DNA of 40,372 bases from an uncultured Alphaproteobacteria bacterium. Lineage in GTDB: Bacteria; Pseudomonadota; Alphaproteobacteria; UBA9655. The position numbers were made by a program, and so were the translations under genes. A model generated the notes under the pieces. It was not told the origin of the DNA and made no database searches. It was given only the letters and a program-made list of their open reading frames with translations. Positions 16,908 through 25,312 of the stretch are shown here, piece after piece. Each line of letters opens with the position of its first letter. Position 1 is the first letter of the stretch. The stretch lies in the NCBI GenBank assembly GCA_905479605.1, contig CAJQNC010000065.1:1-40372 (forward strand). Reading direction: 5' to 3'.

Positions 16908-17920
16908 GCGACTTTATCCTTACTAATTTGAAAGTTTTGAAAATACCAAACACTAGAACACATTTCATCTAGGTCACGTTGTGCCTTCCAACCCAGCTCT
17001 GTGTAGGCTTTATCTGTTTTTGCGTAACAAACAGCAACGTCTCCGGCACGCCTAGCTGTTACTCTATGTGGTAAACTTTGGCCAATTGCTTTTTCGAAAG
17101 TTCGAACCATCTCAAAAACGCTATGTCCCTGCCCAGTACCTAAGTTAATAGCATGCCACCCCTTCTGATTATCCAGGTAATTAATAGCAGCTCCATGCCC
17201 TTCAGCTAAATCACAGACATGGATATAGTCTCTAATAGCCGTACCATCTTCAGTTGGATAATCATCACCAAATATATTAAGTTCAGGGAGAGCCCCCGAA
17301 GCCACACGAGCTATATAAGGCATGAGATTATTGGGGATACCACTTGGATCCTCTCCGATCAAACCAGAAGGGTGTGCTCCAACTGGATTAAAATAACGAA
17401 GACATACTATTCTCCATTCAGAGTTGGAACTAGAGACGTCCTCTAACATTTCTTCAATATGTAACTTTGTTCGACCATAGGGGTTCGTAGCAGAAGTAGG
17501 ATGTACTTCATCAAGAGGCAGGTACTCAGGCTCACCATAGACAGTTGCACTTGAGCTAAAAACTAACTTATATACACCACTATCGTTCATAGCTTGTAGT
17601 AAGCTAATGGCTCCTTGAACATTATTAGAAAAGTATTCAACTGGCTTTTCAAGCGATTCCCCAACAGCTTTTAAACCTGCAAAGTGTACAACACTATCAA
17701 TACGATAATCTGCAAGCATTTTACTCAATAGTGGTGTATCCCGCACATCGCCTTCAATAAAGGCAAAAGGCTTACCAGTAAGCGCCTGCAAACGCTCTAA
17801 GACATCCAGGGATGAGTTTGATAGGTTATCAAGTAATATAACTTTATGGCCAGCTTCAGTAAGCGTCACGGCTGTATGGCTGCCAATGTACCCCAATCCT
17901 CCAGTCAGTAGGATATTCAT
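16904..17920 (-). CDS. galE: UDP-glucose 4-epimerase, probably also UDP-GlcNAc 4-epimerase
   Basis: The 338-residue product matches the length of E. coli Gal[10 protein letters not shown] is at 7-15; the catalytic residues are S124 and Y148/K152 (YGRTK). It interconverts UDP-Glc and UDP-Gal using bound NAD. At the position of E. coli Tyr299, the gatekeeper that excludes N-acetyl sugars, this protein has Cys298 (GDVAVC); human GALE, which accepts UDP-GalNAc, also has a Cys there. So the enzyme may supply GalNAc as well as Gal. It ends in a TGA overlapping the gmd start. Confidence 0.94.
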   Translation of the reverse strand: MNILLTGGLGYIGSHTAVTLTEAGHKVILLDNLSNSSLDVLERLQALTGKPFAFIEGDVRDTPLLSKMLADYRIDSVVHFAGLKAVGESLEKPVEYFSNNVQGAISLLQAMNDSGVYKLVFSSSATVYGEPEYLPLDEVHPTSATNPYGRTKLHIEEMLEDVSSSNSEWRIVCLRYFNPVGAHPSGLIGEDPSGIPNNLMPYIARVASGALPELNIFGDDYPTEDGTAIRDYIHVCDLAEGHGAAINYLDNQKGWHAINLGTGQGHSVFEMVRTFEKAIGQSLPHRVTARRAGDVAVCYAKTDKAYTELGWKAQRDLDEMCSSVWYFQNFQISKDKVA

Positions 17921-17932
17921 ACCTAATCCTTT

Positions 17933-19372
17933 CTATGCAGCACGGCCATATTGATCCTCAAAACGAACAATGTCATCTTCTCCTAGATAGTTTCCAGTTT
18001 GCACTTCTAATACTACTAATAGTTCATCGCCTATATTTTCCAGCCTATGCTTACATTTTGCAGGTATAAAGGTATGCTCTTGAGGAGATAATATAAACTC
18101 TTGAGTACCATTAACTACCTTTGCTTTGCCCTGAACAACTACCCAGTGCTCACTACGATACTCATGTAATTGAAGGCTCAACTTAGCTCCCGGTACAACC
18201 TCAATCCTTTTTACCTTATGAAAGGCATTTTCCTCAAGCACTGTATAGGTACCCCAGGGACGAGTAACTGTTGAGCGTTCTTTAGATTCCTTACGTTCCG
18301 AGTCTTTTAGTTGCTTATATAGACTTTTCACATCTTGAGCCGACTCTTTAGAAGCAACCAGCAACGCGTCTGGAGTGTCTGCAATAATGACTCCATCAAG
18401 GCCAACGACACCTACAAGGCGGTCTCCAGCATTGACAATACAGTTTTTAGAGTCCTGGATAACAACATTTCCTGAAATATTATTTCCCTCGTTATCTTTT
18501 GGTGATAATTCTCCATAAGACTTCCAACAGCCTATGTCACTCCAACCAATATCGCAGGGAACCACAGAGGCAACTTCAGTTTTTTCCATAACAGCATAAT
18601 CAATAGACTCGGATTCAACTTTGCTATATTTGGACGAATCCAGGTCCCATACAAATTCCTCACCGGCTTCTGAGCGAGGATTAATGCTAAGGCTTTGAAT
18701 TGTACCTTCAAGTATCTCAGGACACAGTTGCTTCATCTGATCCAACATCGTGCCTGCTCGAAAACAAAACATTCCTGAATTCCACAGAAAATTTCCTGAG
18801 TCCAAGTAATCTATTGCATTCTCCAAAGGTGGTTTCTCAATAAATCGAACCACTTCGTGCCCCTTAGCCTCAATGTACCCATAACCAGTAGCCGGGAAAC
18901 TGGGCTGAATGCCGAAAGTTACTATCCGCCCAGAAGATGCTAAATTAACTGCAGTTTGAACAGCACTCTCAAAGGCTTTTAGATCTTGAACCAATTGATC
19001 TGATGGCAATACCAATAAGATTGCATCCACAGAGTAACAATTTTGCACTAAGTAAGACGCTGCAGCTATAGCAGCAGCAGTATTCCTAGCACAAGGCTCT
19101 AACAAATATGATGTCTTGATATTTTCTGTATTAATTTTGTCAAGCTCGAGCTGAACTTTATGAAAAAGGTTTTTAGATGTGACGGTTAGAATTTCTGAAA
19201 TATTTTGTAACCCAGCTCCTCGGAGAAAAGCGCTTTGCAAAAAGCTAGTCGATCCATCAACTCGAAGAAATTGCTTTGGGTGTTCCCCTCTTGACAAAGG
19301 CCATAAGCGCGACCCCTCGCCCCCACACAATATTGTGGGTATGATTATCTCTTCACTCCTAGAATAAGGCAA
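17933..19372 (-). CDS. manC: mannose-1-phosphate guanylyltransferase / mannose-6-phosphate isomerase
   Basis: This 479-residue fusion has an N-terminal GDP-mannose pyrophosphorylase (LCGGEGSRLWPLSR 15-28; FIEKPP 177-182; GWSDIGCW 276-283) and a C-terminal cupin isomerase domain from about R371 (RPWGTY). It makes GDP-mannose for gmd and for mannosyl transfer. The start is TTG at 19372, with AGGAG 7 bp upstream; no ATG lies near. The cupin motif normally reads HxHRxEHW, but here it is H403-E-Y405-R-S-E-H-W, so one expected metal-ligand His is Tyr and isomerase activity may be weakened. A 128-bp gap with no gene separates it from the GT4 gene. Confidence 0.94.
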   Translation of the reverse strand: MPYSRSEEIIIPTILCGGEGSRLWPLSRGEHPKQFLRVDGSTSFLQSAFLRGAGLQNISEILTVTSKNLFHKVQLELDKINTENIKTSYLLEPCARNTAAAIAAASYLVQNCYSVDAILLVLPSDQLVQDLKAFESAVQTAVNLASSGRIVTFGIQPSFPATGYGYIEAKGHEVVRFIEKPPLENAIDYLDSGNFLWNSGMFCFRAGTMLDQMKQLCPEILEGTIQSLSINPRSEAGEEFVWDLDSSKYSKVESESIDYAVMEKTEVASVVPCDIGWSDIGCWKSYGELSPKDNEGNNISGNVVIQDSKNCIVNAGDRLVGVVGLDGVIIADTPDALLVASKESAQDVKSLYKQLKDSERKESKERSTVTRPWGTYTVLEENAFHKVKRIEVVPGAKLSLQLHEYRSEHWVVVQGKAKVVNGTQEFILSPQEHTFIPAKCKHRLENIGDELLVVLEVQTGNYLGEDDIVRFEDQYGRAA

Positions 19373-19500
19373 GGGCGACTCCTAAACTAAATAAACCGTT
19401 GGGCACACTTATGAAGTTGTTGATTTTCAATAAGCAAGTCCATTTAAAAACTTATCTTTTTATATTCAATGTATATTCAATTGGCAATATCTTTTATTCA

Positions 19501-20604
19501 TTAGCTTAAATACCTGTCCATTTTACGAAAAAACTCTTGCTCGCTGAACAACTTGGCTCTTTCCTCACATGCTGTCTTCATCAGTACAGCCACTTGAGGA
19601 GACATTCTATTAACGGCCTCAACAATATCCTCTTTTCTAAGCTCTGAATTAAGCAAAATTCCTGTTTCATCAGGGAGTACTGTCTCGCCTAACCCTCCTT
19701 CATTGACACCAATAACTGGCTTACCTGCCGCCATTGATTCTACAGGAGACATACCAAAGTCTTCATCAATGGGAATATATAGACTTGCAATACAATTACT
19801 TATAAGCTGATCAAGCTTAGCTTGACTCGTCCAACCGGTAAAATGAATATTTTCAGCACCCTGAGCTAGCTCTTTCAATCTTCCCAAATCACTTCCCCCT
19901 GACGCAATTACCAGACGCTTGTTGGGCATTCTCAAAAAGGCTTCAATTAAACGGTCAACGCGCTTATAAGGCTCTAACCTGGCTAAAGACAAATAATAAC
20001 CTTGAGGCTCACCCCATTCTTTCCCTTCCACACTGCAAGGAGGATGAATAACGACTGACTCAGCCCCCAAATAATGCTTGATGCGTTTTTTGACGTTTTC
20101 AGAATTTGCAATCACAACATCCATAGAATGGAATGCGTTCTCATAGAGGGGCTTGAAAACACTAGAAAAACAATGAAATAGGGGTTTCCTCCAGCTTATA
20201 TTTTGCTTTTTATAATAATCCTTTAGATCATATAAAAAACGCGGCGGTGTGTGGCAGTAAAGTATCCGCTTCCCACGACTCTGATGACGCACAGCTAATG
20301 GAGCGTAAACTCCCGAGTAAACAGCCCAATCATACTTATTTAGGAATTGAACTTTATAATAAAAACTGTACACCAATCGCATAACCTGAACAGGAAGAAA
20401 GTTAGAACTAGCCTTGAAATCAAACTTATGGGTAGGGACCTCATCATCAAAGGAGAGTGATTGTTCCTCTAGAGCGTCAAATCCTAGCGCCAAATCTGCC
20501 TGGTAGTGGCGAACAAGGTCAGCTGCGACTCGCTCCGCACCACCCAAGACACGGAAAAAGTCGTACAATACAATTCCTTGGCTATCTCTAGTAGGGACAA
20601 TCAT
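19501..20604 (-). CDS. family 4 glycosyltransferase (mannosyltransferase-like)
   Basis: This is a 367-residue GT-B enzyme. VLGGAERVAADL is the N-terminal acceptor-domain Gly-rich loop; YLSLARLEPYKRVD starts the donor domain; HFTGWTS and EDFGMSPVESMAAGKPV form the EX7E donor site. The ILYCHTPPRFLYDL stretch is characteristic of the WbdA/WbaZ mannosyltransferase-like subgroup. It is the first gene of the minus-strand locus, next to manC, which supplies GDP-mannose. No clear Shine-Dalgarno precedes the ATG at 20604. It diverges from the peroxiredoxin gene across 236 bp. Confidence 0.85.
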   Translation of the reverse strand: MIVPTRDSQGIVLYDFFRVLGGAERVAADLVRHYQADLALGFDALEEQSLSFDDEVPTHKFDFKASSNFLPVQVMRLVYSFYYKVQFLNKYDWAVYSGVYAPLAVRHQSRGKRILYCHTPPRFLYDLKDYYKKQNISWRKPLFHCFSSVFKPLYENAFHSMDVVIANSENVKKRIKHYLGAESVVIHPPCSVEGKEWGEPQGYYLSLARLEPYKRVDRLIEAFLRMPNKRLVIASGGSDLGRLKELAQGAENIHFTGWTSQAKLDQLISNCIASLYIPIDEDFGMSPVESMAAGKPVIGVNEGGLGETVLPDETGILLNSELRKEDIVEAVNRMSPQVAVLMKTACEERAKLFSEQEFFRKMDRYLS

Positions 20605-20804
20605 AACGTTTTATGGCTTCTTTCCAGTTATAAATATTGCTCTCATTAGCTCATGGAATTTACTCACTTTGAGGTATCAATTGCAATAGAATCATATTGA
20701 ACCCTCTAAAAAGTTACCTCTTCGACACAAAATCTCAGAGTTAGCGTGTGTTACCCGGGCAGTAGAGTATGAAAAATACATAGCTATTTCCAGCATATTT
20801 TGAT

Positions 20805-20810
20805 TATAAT
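20805..20810 (+). promoter_or_regulatory. candidate -10 box for the peroxiredoxin gene
   Basis: A perfect TATAAT lies 30 bp before the peroxiredoxin ATG. No good -35 hexamer stands 16-18 bp upstream, so an activator may be needed. A Shine-Dalgarno (AAAGGA) follows at about 20827-20832. The rest of the 20605-20840 gap must carry the polysaccharide promoter on the other strand, but no convincing box was found. Confidence 0.4.
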
Positions 20811-20840
20811 GCGCAACGTATTAACGAAAGGAATCAAAAC

Positions 20841-21419
20841 ATGTCAGTACTCGTAGGAAATAAAGCACCTAATTTTAAAGTAAAGTCCGTAACGAAGAAC
20901 CAGATTCAGGATATTGAATTGGAACAGTATCGTGGGAAATATGTTCTCCTGTTCTTTTATCCCCTAGATTTTACCTTCGTTTGCCCCACCGAACTTCATG
21001 CTTTCCAGGAAAGCTTAAATGAGTTTGAAAGCAACGACTGTGTCGTACTAGGTTGCAGTGTTGACAGTCACTTTTCACACTTAGCATGGTTAAACACACC
21101 AAAGAATCAGGGTGGAATCCAAGGCATTGAATACCCACTTCTTTCTGACCTTGGTGGACATATTGCCAAAGACTATGACGTATTTAGCGATGATCAAGTG
21201 GCCTACCGTGGCCTCTTTCTCATTGATAAAGAAGGGACCGTTCGCCACCAGGTTGTCAATGACCTTCCCCTAGGCCGAAGCGTTTCCGAAGCTCTGAGGA
21301 CACTCCAAGCTTTACAGCACGTTGAACAACATGGCGAAGTTTGCCCAGCTAACTGGAGCAAAGGTGATACAGCCATTGAAGCAACTTCTGAGAGCGTCGC
21401 AAATTATTTAAGTCGCTAA
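20841..21419 (+). CDS. 2-Cys peroxiredoxin (AhpC/Prx1 type)
   Basis: This 192-residue thiol peroxidase reduces hydrogen peroxide and organic peroxides in the cytoplasm. The peroxidatic cysteine is C48 in DFTFVCPTE and the resolving cysteine is C168 in EVCPANW, the Prx1/AhpC layout. Length is normal. It is a single gene with its own promoter, and a strong hairpin lies 14 bp after the stop. The nearby stress protein and the distant Dps also suggest oxidative-stress defence, but they are not in the same operon. Confidence 0.95.
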   Translation: MSVLVGNKAPNFKVKSVTKNQIQDIELEQYRGKYVLLFFYPLDFTFVCPTELHAFQESLNEFESNDCVVLGCSVDSHFSHLAWLNTPKNQGGIQGIEYPLLSDLGGHIAKDYDVFSDDQVAYRGLFLIDKEGTVRHQVVNDLPLGRSVSEALRTLQALQHVEQHGEVCPANWSKGDTAIEATSESVANYLSR

Positions 21420-21432
21420 CCGTTAACCTCTC

Positions 21433-21458
21433 ACCAGCCTCTCTTTCGAGGGGCTGGT
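21433..21458 (+). terminator. hairpin after the peroxiredoxin gene
   Basis: An 11-bp stem (ACCAGCCTCTC paired with GAGGGGCTGGT, one G-T pair) closes on a TTTC loop. The next bases are AATTCGC, so there is no U-tract. It may be a Rho-assisted terminator or an mRNA 3'-end stabiliser. Confidence 0.5.
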
Positions 21459-21478
21459 AATTCGCAGAAAATATAACT

Positions 21479-21694
21479 TTACTTGCCTGACTCGTTCCAC
21501 CTACCACATTTACCGTTCCAAACATCATTTAAATTACAGGCTTGCCTTTGGCTTCTGTTGTTCAAATAATCATTACATTTTTCATCATCAGCTGTATTTC
21601 CACTAACAGTACCACCGGATAGCATACAGTAATCTTTAACAGCAGCATACTGACGCACTGAATTAATATATACAGACCTTCCATAATTGAGCCA
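21479..21694 (-). pseudogene. remnant of a Cys-rich reading frame
   Basis: The gap 21420-21773 contains an open minus-strand frame of 71 codons bounded upstream by TAG (21695-21697). It reads NYGRSVYINSVRQYAAVKDY near its start, and later DDEKCNDYLNNRSQRQAC and NGKCGRWNESGK. Four cysteines and a polar, protein-like composition suggest a real domain. There is no good start: the only ATG (21625) lies inside the frame and has no Shine-Dalgarno, and no signal peptide precedes it. It is best explained as the 3' end of a decayed secreted-protein gene. I do not recognise the family. Confidence 0.35.
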
Positions 21695-21773
21695 CTAGGA
21701 TATTTTCCATTCTTAATTTTTAAGAAACCATATTTGTGCTACAATATTAAAACAATAATAAGAGGGGCACGCT

Positions 21774-22607
21774 ATGATCCGCAGCATTCTTGTCGCACTA
21801 GATGACACTGATTCAAGTCAAACCGCACGTCGTTTTGCTATTGCAATGGCTAAACGCCGAAAGGCAAAGTTATCTGGCTTGGGCGTTGTCGACAAACCAT
21901 GACTTACAGCACCTGAGGCTGTTCCTATTGGGGGAGCTGCATTTAAAGCAGACCTCGATCAGCAGCTTGTTGAAGATGCCAAAAAGTACATTCACAAAGT
22001 CGAACGCACATTCAAAAAAGAATGTGTAGAAAATGATGTCTCTTGTTCAATAATAGATACGACGGGGGAACCAACCCATGAAATTTCCAAGCACCTCGTT
22101 GATCATGATATTTTAGTCGTTGGCAAGGATGCGGACTTTCACTTTGCAGGTACATCCGATACATCGAGCGTAGTGAAAGCGCTTTTAAATAGTAACCCTC
22201 GCCCGCTCATATTGACTGGCACATCTGAGGATACAGGTAAAGATATAATTGTTACCTATGATGGCTCTCAATCCTCATCAAGAGCCATTCACCTTGCTAT
22301 ACTTTTGGATCTCTTTAAATTTACAACACCTCATTTGGTGACTGTAGCCTCTTCTAAAAAGAAGGCCAAAGACACCATGAAGTTAGCTATTCAACTCTTT
22401 AATAATCATGGCATTGAGCCCGTCCTTCATCCCATTGAGAGTTCGAACCGGCCCTCAAGCGAGATTATCAACCTGGCTGACAAGCTTGATACAGCAATGA
22501 TTGTAATGGGAGCATGTGGAAATAAGGGTATCCAATACCTATTCTCAGGGTCAGTTTCCCGAGATTTGCTCAAAGGAACACAGTATCCCTTTTTTACTTA
22601 TCACTAG
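21774..22607 (+). pseudogene. tandem-domain universal stress protein gene with an in-frame TGA
   Basis: From the ATG at 21774 (Shine-Dalgarno GAGGGG) the frame reads MIRSILVALDDTDSSQTARR and so on to GVVDKP, then TGA at 21900-21902, then LTAPEAVPIGGAAF and onward without a break to the TAG at 22607. The whole would be 277 residues: two Usp domains, the second containing VTYDGSQSSSRA and IVMGACGNKGIQYLFSGSVSRDLL. Relatives usually have Trp at the TGA (DxPW[IL]TAPEA), so it is one base from TGG. Everything downstream is intact, implying a very recent nonsense change, a base error or readthrough. If translation restarts, the first good ATG is at 22173. It converges with mltG, overlapping by 14 bp. 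Confidence 0.75.
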
Positions 22608-23601
22608 TAGCGTCTTGCTTACTGCGGATTCGTCGCCAATTTGAATGATTTTTGTTGTGCTCAGCAAGATTTGAAGCAAATACATGACTATGTGGTCCAT
22701 TGGCTACAAAATAAAGATAGTTTACAGGCGCAGGATTCATGACTGCTTGCAACGCTTCTTTACCTGGATTAGCAATAGGTCTAGGCGGTAGGCCAGGATT
22801 TAAATAGGTATTATATGGGCTAGGAGTCTGCAGATCTGACTTTAGCAACCGCTTTCCCAAACTACACTTTCCCTTCGTTAAACCATATACAACTGTTGGG
22901 TCGGCTTGCAGAGGCATACCCAACTTTAGTCGATTAAGAAATACCGCAGCAATAAGGGGCCTCTCGGCTGCCGCCGCTGTTTCCTTTTCAACAATTGATG
23001 CAAGGGTAATAAAATCCATTTTAGATTTCAGTATCGTGTCTGCAGGCCGGCTCTCCCACAACTTATCAACGAGTAATGACATCTTCCCTTGAACTTCCTC
23101 TAGGATCGTTGATCGGAGCATTCCTCGTTGAAATGTATATGTCTCGGGCATTAATGTTCCTTCGGCAGGAACGTCTGTAATTTTACCCTCTAACTCTGGG
23201 ATACCATTGAGAACATCTACAAACTGAGCTGATGTCATTCCTTCTGGAAGAGTCACCCGATACAAAATGACATCACCATCTGTAAATTTTTTTAAAATAG
23301 CGGCAGGACTCATATCAGCTGAGAGAACATATTCTCCGGCATGAATGCGGGTTGCATCACCGAACAGACGGGCCATAAGTGAAAAAAATCGGGGATGAAA
23401 AATGATACTCTTAGCCTCAAGTTCATTTGCAATAGTTTGAAGGGGCCATCCCTGATGAACAACAAATGTTTCACCTGGGGCATCAACTCTGTGGCTTGAT
23501 GAAAACCAATAACCCAGGTAGGCAGCAGATGCTCCTAGTAACAGGGCACAAAAAAAGGCCGCTATAAAGAGGCCTTTCGGTAGGGTCAAACGGAGCCACA
23601 C
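22594..23601 (-). CDS. mltG: endolytic murein transglycosylase MltG (YceG-like)
   Basis: The 335-residue protein has one N-terminal membrane anchor (about 10-34) with the rest in the periplasm. A LysM-like region (about 45-110) is followed by the catalytic YceG domain with PEGxT, LMPETYTF (150-157) and the active-site ASIVEKET (201-208). It cuts nascent glycan strands and sets their length. The start is GTG, 2 bp after the fabF stop. The order acpP-fabF-mltG is typical for Alphaproteobacteria. Confidence 0.94.
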   Translation of the reverse strand: MWLRLTLPKGLFIAAFFCALLLGASAAYLGYWFSSSHRVDAPGETFVVHQGWPLQTIANELEAKSIIFHPRFFSLMARLFGDATRIHAGEYVLSADMSPAAILKKFTDGDVILYRVTLPEGMTSAQFVDVLNGIPELEGKITDVPAEGTLMPETYTFQRGMLRSTILEEVQGKMSLLVDKLWESRPADTILKSKMDFITLASIVEKETAAAAERPLIAAVFLNRLKLGMPLQADPTVVYGLTKGKCSLGKRLLKSDLQTPSPYNTYLNPGLPPRPIANPGKEALQAVMNPAPVNYLYFVANGPHSHVFASNLAEHNKNHSNWRRIRSKQDATSDK

Positions 23602-23603
23602 GG

Positions 23604-24866
23604 TTACTCAACCGCCCCCAAAGCTAACGAAGCATTGGTACCACCAAACCCGAAAGAGTTCGACAGAGCATACCTTACATTCTTTTTCCTCGCCTTATGC
23701 GGCACAAGGTCAATATCCTCAGCGCCTTCCGATGGGTTATCCAAATTGAGGGTTGGTGGGATTATACCGTGCTTGATTGCCAAAATAGTAAAAATCGCTT
23801 CTACACCGCCGGCAGCCCCCAATAAGTGACCAATGGCGGACTTGGTAGAAGACATGCTAACTGTTGAAATAGAATTCCCCAGAAGCCTTTTTGCTGCTGT
23901 GAGCTCAATATTATCCCCAAGAGGCGTAGATGTACCGTGAGCATTGATATAATCAATTTGCCCTGGTGAGATGCCAGCGTCCTTCAGAGCTGAACGCATT
24001 GCACGAAATGCTCCATCTCCATCAGCTGCAGGTGCTGTCACATGGTGGGCGTCACCAGACATACCATAACCAAGAACTTCGGCATAAATTTTTGCCCCAC
24101 GCTTCTTCGCATGCTCGTATTCTTCAAGAATAACCACACCAGCCCCCTCACCCATTACAAAGCCATCACGACCTTCATCCCAGGGACGAGAAGCCTTTTC
24201 AGGGGTATCATTATAGGAAGTGGATAAGGCTCTTAAGGCACAAAATCCTGCGATGCCAATTCGGCAAACGGACGCTTCAGCGCCACCGGCAACCATGACA
24301 TCAGCATCTCCGTACTTAATCATACGAGCGGCGTCACCAATTGCATGAGCACCTGTGGAACAAGCTGTAACCACTGAGTGATTGGGGCCTTTCAGGCCAT
24401 GCTTAATAGACACATGACCAGAAATTAAGTTTATTAAAGCAGAGGGAATAAAGAATGGAGTCAACTTTCGAGGTCCATTCTCATGTAAGTTAACTGAGCA
24501 ATCATAAATCCTAGAAAGACCACCAATTCCCGAACCAATGGTTACACCAGTACGTTCACGTTCTTCCTGAGTTTCAGGCTTCCAACCAGAGTCAGCTAAA
24601 GCTTGAGTGGCTGCAGCGAGACCATATACGATAAACTCGTCAACTTTTCTCTGCTCTTTAGGCTCCATATAATCGTCGGGATTAAACTCTCCCTCACCGG
24701 TGCCTTTAGGAACAAGACCCGCTATCTTAGAAGGCAAGTCCCCAGTTTCAAAAGTGTCTATGCTCCGAACCCCTGACTCAGAATTAATGAGGCGCTTCCA
24801 GGACGTTTCCACGTTTCCTCCCAGAGGGGACACCACACCCAGACCGGTAACAACAACTCGACGCAT
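23604..24866 (-). CDS. fabF: beta-ketoacyl-ACP synthase II
   Basis: This is a 420-residue condensing enzyme of fatty-acid elongation. The catalytic triad is visible as Cys in VVTACSTGAH, His in INAHGTSTPLGD and His in SAIGHLLGAAGG. The C-terminal SFGFGGTNASL is the standard end. I chose the ATG at 24866 (MRRVVVTGLG, the family start, with AGAAAG 8 bp before it). A GTG at 24875 would add three residues. It works on acyl groups held by ACP, encoded 34 bp upstream. Confidence 0.96.
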   Translation of the reverse strand: MRRVVVTGLGVVSPLGGNVETSWKRLINSESGVRSIDTFETGDLPSKIAGLVPKGTGEGEFNPDDYMEPKEQRKVDEFIVYGLAAATQALADSGWKPETQEERERTGVTIGSGIGGLSRIYDCSVNLHENGPRKLTPFFIPSALINLISGHVSIKHGLKGPNHSVVTACSTGAHAIGDAARMIKYGDADVMVAGGAEASVCRIGIAGFCALRALSTSYNDTPEKASRPWDEGRDGFVMGEGAGVVILEEYEHAKKRGAKIYAEVLGYGMSGDAHHVTAPAADGDGAFRAMRSALKDAGISPGQIDYINAHGTSTPLGDNIELTAAKRLLGNSISTVSMSSTKSAIGHLLGAAGGVEAIFTILAIKHGIIPPTLNLDNPSEGAEDIDLVPHKARKKNVRYALSNSFGFGGTNASLALGAVE

Positions 24867-24900
24867 AGGATTCACTTTCTATAATAACGCAGCAGACATT

Positions 24901-25137
24901 TTACGCAGCGTTCGCTTGCACATAGTCGATTGCATTCTTTACAGTTACAATCTTTTCTGCGGCATCATCAGGAATTTCACAACCAAACTCCTCTTCGAAT
25001 GCCATTACAAGCTCAACAGTATCTAGGCTATCCGCGCCTAGATCGTCAACAAAGCTTGCGTCATCGGTTACTTTATCCTCTTCCACACCAAGATGGTCAA
25101 TTACGATTTTCTTCACTCGAGAAGCCACATCACTCAT
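24901..25137 (-). CDS. acpP: acyl carrier protein
   Basis: The 78-residue acidic protein has the phosphopantetheine site DSLD with S37 ([18 protein letters not shown]). It carries growing acyl chains for FabF and other enzymes. Length and motif are canonical. AAGGA lies upstream of the ATG at 25137. Its 175-bp leader, downstream of recJ, contains a 9-bp hairpin. Confidence 0.97.
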   Translation of the reverse strand: MSDVASRVKKIVIDHLGVEEDKVTDDASFVDDLGADSLDTVELVMAFEEEFGCEIPDDAAEKIVTVKNAIDYVQANAA

Positions 25138-25174
25138 AATTTGTTTCCTTAGTCAATTTTAGTCTAAATATGGT

Positions 25175-25197
25175 AGCAGATAGACTCACTATCTGCT
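25175..25197. repeat. 9-bp inverted repeat in the acpP leader
   Basis: AGCAGATAG and CTATCTGCT flank a 5-base spacer (ACTCA). On the plus strand it is followed by TTT, giving the form of a small intrinsic terminator against antisense transcription. On the minus strand it would sit between recJ and acpP, about 40 bp before the acpP start, and is preceded by a run of A. It could be a recJ terminator, a leader element or an operator. Confidence 0.5.
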
Positions 25198-25312
25198 TTT
25201 CATAGGGTTGGTAACATACTTTTTTTCCTCTGACTAGCAAAGAATTTCAAAAAATGTTGATTCTGCTTATATTTCAATTGGTTACAGCTTATGTATTAAT
25301 AAATTACATGCG

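Noticed and set aside
21900-21902. Recoded UGA (Trp or selenocysteine)
   Set aside because: TGA ends other genes normally here (galE overlapping gmd, dprA overlapping topA), so UGA is a stop in this genome. No SECIS-like hairpin was seen after the codon.
24930-25139. Plus-strand frame opposite acpP
   Set aside because: It is a shadow of the canonical acyl carrier protein gene.
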